Shown here: in pieces, positions 5,376-6,775 of the stretch
Numbering within the stretch: position 1 is the stretch's first letter
How the letters are laid out: every line of letters begins with the position of its first letter
NCBI GenBank assembly: GCA_050741515.1
Contig: JBOIFD010000319.1
Span: forward strand, 1 to 6,775
Length of the DNA stretch: 6,775 bases
Reading direction: 5' to 3'
DNA from: DATEDA01 sp050741515
GTDB lineage: Bacteria > Pseudomonadota > Gammaproteobacteria > Burkholderiales > SG8-39
The notes under the pieces: generated by a model
Told to the model about the DNA's origin: nothing
Database searches by the model: none
What the model saw: only the letters and a program-made list of their open reading frames with translations
Program-made: the position numbers and the translations under genes

Positions 5376-6664
5376 CTCGCCAGCCAGTGCACGCGCCGCG
5401 GCGGGAACGCGGCCGTGAACCGGCTGCCCTTCCCGACCTCGCTCGCGACCTCCAGCCGCGCCTGGTGCCGCGTCAGCACGTGCTTGACGATGGCGAGCCC
5501 GAGCCCGGTGCCGCCGGTGTCGCGCGAGCGGCCGGTGTCGACGCGGTAGAACCGCTCGGTGAGCCGCGGGAGGTGCAGCGCCTCGATCCCGATGCCGGTG
5601 TCCTCGACCGTGATCCAGCCCTCGCCGTCGCGCTCGGCCCACTCGATCGCGATCCGGCCGTCCTTGGGCGTGTAGCGGATCGCGTTCGACACCAGGTTCA
5701 CGATCGCGCTCCCGAGCTCGTGCTCGTCGCCCCGGAGCGTCGCCGGCGGGCCGAGCCGCAGCTGGATCGTCTGCCGGCCGGCCGAGAGCGCCCGCGCCTC
5801 CTCGGCCACGGCGCGCAGGAACTGATGCACGTCGATCGGCGCCTCGCGCGCCGGCTGCGCGCTCGACTCGAGCGCCGACAGCGTGAGCAGATCGTCGATC
5901 AGCCGCAGCATCCGGTCGGTCTGCGAGCGCATCAGCGCCAGCACCTGCTGGCCGCGCGGCTCCTCGAGCCGGACGTTGCCGTCGGCGATCGTCTCCAGGA
6001 ACCCGCTCACGACCGTGAGCGGCGTCTTGAGCTCGTGCGACACGTTGGCGACGAAGTCCCGGCGCATCGTCTCGAGCCGCTCCCACTGCGTGATGTCCCG
6101 CGACAGCAGCAGCTTCTCGTCCTGGCCGTAGGGCACGATCCGCAGGCTGAGCACGAGCTCGTCGTCGCGCGCGAGCCGCAGCGTGAGCGGCTGGCCGTAC
6201 GCGCCCCCCTTGAGGTAGCTCACGAGGTCGGGGTTGCGGACGAGGTTCAGGATCGGCTGGCCGTGGTCGCGGCGCGCGTCGAGCCCGAAGTAGCGCTCGG
6301 CGGTGGCGTTCGCCCAGCCGATGTGGTCGTCCGCGTCGAGCACGATCACGCCGTCGGGCATCGCCTGGGCGGCGCTGCGGAAGCGCGCGAGCTGCGCGGT
6401 CAGGCGATGCTGGTGCTGGGTCGTCGCGCGCATCAGGCGGTGGAGCTGGGAGAAGACCTGCTCCCAGACCCCGGAGCCGAGCGGCACCGGCGTGTTCGAC
6501 GGGTTGCGCAGCCACGCGACCAGCGCGCGCAGGTTGACGAGATGGCGCGCGAGCACCAGCGCCGGTCCGACCGCGAAGGTGCCGAGCGCCCACGCCGGCC
6601 CGGCCGCCGCCCACACGATCAGCGCCGCGACGGCGCACACGCCCAGCGCGAGCGCGGTTCGCAT
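5327..6664 (-). CDS. phoR: PhoR-type phosphate regulon sensor histidine kinase
   Basis: This 445-residue membrane sensor kinase would phosphorylate a PhoB-type response regulator when phosphate is scarce. Two transmembrane segments lie near residues 3-21 and 24-42 with almost no periplasmic loop, as in PhoR, which senses through the Pst transporter and PhoU. A PAS domain follows (about 94-190), with MPDGVIVLDADD and LNLVRNPDLVSYL typical of PhoR. Then come the H-box NVSHELKTPL with phospho-acceptor H210, the N-box NLVSNAIRYTPKDG (323-336), the G1 box DTGIGI (355-360), the F-box LTERFYRVD (368-376) and the G2 box GGTGLGLAIVKH (384-395). The set is complete, so the kinase should be active. Length matches E. 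coli PhoR (431). The start is taken as ATG 6664; GTG 6679 would add five residues. A TTG at 6766 would extend it through a palindromic repeat and is unlikely. No strong ribosome-binding site is seen. phoB, the usual upstream neighbour, is not in the window. Confidence 0.93.
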   Translation of the reverse strand: MRTALALGVCAVAALIVWAAAGPAWALGTFAVGPALVLARHLVNLRALVAWLRNPSNTPVPLGSGVWEQVFSQLHRLMRATTQHQHRLTAQLARFRSAAQAMPDGVIVLDADDHIGWANATAERYFGLDARRDHGQPILNLVRNPDLVSYLKGGAYGQPLTLRLARDDELVLSLRIVPYGQDEKLLLSRDITQWERLETMRRDFVANVSHELKTPLTVVSGFLETIADGNVRLEEPRGQQVLALMRSQTDRMLRLIDDLLTLSALESSAQPAREAPIDVHQFLRAVAEEARALSAGRQTIQLRLGPPATLRGDEHELGSAIVNLVSNAIRYTPKDGRIAIEWAERDGEGWITVEDTGIGIEALHLPRLTERFYRVDTGRSRDTGGTGLGLAIVKHVLTRHQARLEVASEVGKGSRFTAAFPPRRVHWLASQILTAEPTTEKLARS

Positions 6665-6699
6665 CCAGACGAGTTTCACGGCGCGGGTGGGACGGGCGG

Positions 6700-6722
6700 C
6701 GGCGGCGGTGGGACCGCCGCCG
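6700..6722 (-). promoter_or_regulatory. Strong GC hairpin in the phoR leader
   Basis: Arms CGGCGGCGGT (6700-6709) and ACCGCCGCCG (6713-6722) are perfect 10-base reverse complements around a three-base loop. The hairpin ends 35 bases before the ATG at 6664 and 20 before the alternative GTG at 6679. It would be a very stable RNA fold in the phoR leader or in a phoB-phoR message. It has no T-tract, so it is an attenuator or processing-stop candidate rather than a standard terminator. Part of it is GCC-repeat sequence, which makes chance formation easier. Confidence 0.45.
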
Positions 6723-6730
6723 GCGGCGCG

Positions 6731-6746
6731 AACATTAGCAGATATC
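6731..6746 (-). promoter_or_regulatory. AT-rich island, possible phoR promoter
   Basis: On the minus strand this 16-base stretch contains TGCTAATGTT, a TGn followed by a poor -10-like hexamer. It is the only AT-rich patch between the end repeat and the phoR start. It may mark a promoter for phoR alone, but no pho box or -35 can be made out. Confidence 0.25.
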
Positions 6747-6754
6747 GCACCGTC

Positions 6755-6774
6755 ATTCCGGCGCAAGCCGGAAT
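6755..6774. repeat. Dispersed palindromic repeat (REP/dRS3-like), at the window edge
   Basis: ATTCCGGC (6755-6762) and GCCGGAAT (6767-6774) are perfect 8-base reverse complements around the tetraloop GCAA. The flanking GTC on the left matches the GTCATTCC...GGAAT(C) layout of small palindromic repeats scattered between genes in many beta- and gammaproteobacteria, and of the 20-base dRS3 units of Neisseria. The element is intergenic and the window stops one base past it, so its full extent and neighbours are unknown. Confidence 0.6.
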
Positions 6775-6775
6775 C

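Noticed and set aside
3513..6638. A 1041-codon minus-strand open frame spanning the unknown gene and phoR
   Set aside because: It covers phoR in another frame and the unknown gene antisense. The composition is Arg/Ala/Gly-rich with no recognisable fold, and the real frames carry family motifs.
6665..6766. TTG start adding 34 residues to PhoR
   Set aside because: The extension begins inside a palindromic repeat and runs through GCC-repeat sequence. PhoR proteins normally begin directly at the first membrane helix.

Overview
The window is a GC-rich (visibly about 70% G+C) bacterial chromosome segment. A Bug-family (TctC-like) periplasmic binding protein, a PhoR-type sensor kinase and a conserved hypothetical protein of a Burkholderiales-like type together suggest a betaproteobacterium, probably Burkholderiales or a relative. 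This assignment rests on protein character only. I see no rRNA, tRNA, CRISPR array, insertion sequence or phage gene.

Layout, left to right. (1) Bases 1-150 (+) hold the last 49 codons of a membrane protein with an HxxxH motif, probably a ceramidase-like (CREST superfamily) protein. (2) After a GC-rich spacer with an 11-bp hairpin, a minus-strand cluster runs 3104 to 219. It encodes a secreted Bug substrate-binding protein, a 98-residue antibiotic-biosynthesis-monooxygenase (ABM) protein and a PaaZ/BoxD-type aldehyde dehydrogenase, with gaps of 49 and 14 bases. This looks like a small catabolic operon: capture of a carboxylate outside the membrane, a quinol or aldehyde side reaction, and oxidation of a CoA-thioester semialdehyde. 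(3) A 119-base divergent intergenic region carries an inverted repeat and a -10-like box directly ahead of a HIT-family protein (3224-3640, +) that may be translated from a leaderless mRNA. (4) A 538-residue protein of unknown function (3759-5375, +) carries one PilZ-like D/NxSxxG motif and has its own -10-like box. (5) A PhoR-type phosphate-sensor histidine kinase lies on the minus strand (6664-5327). Its 3' end overlaps the unknown gene tail to tail by 49 bp. Its leader holds a 10-bp perfect hairpin, and the window ends in a dispersed-repeat-like palindrome.

Most of the window is ordinary housekeeping and accessory betaproteobacterial content. The points most worth a second look are the unknown 538-residue protein, the stand-alone ring-cleavage aldehyde dehydrogenase with an altered C-terminal loop in the Bug/ABM cluster, the putative leaderless HIT transcript, and the phoR leader hairpin and repeat. 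I found no clear sign of a wholly new multi-gene system.
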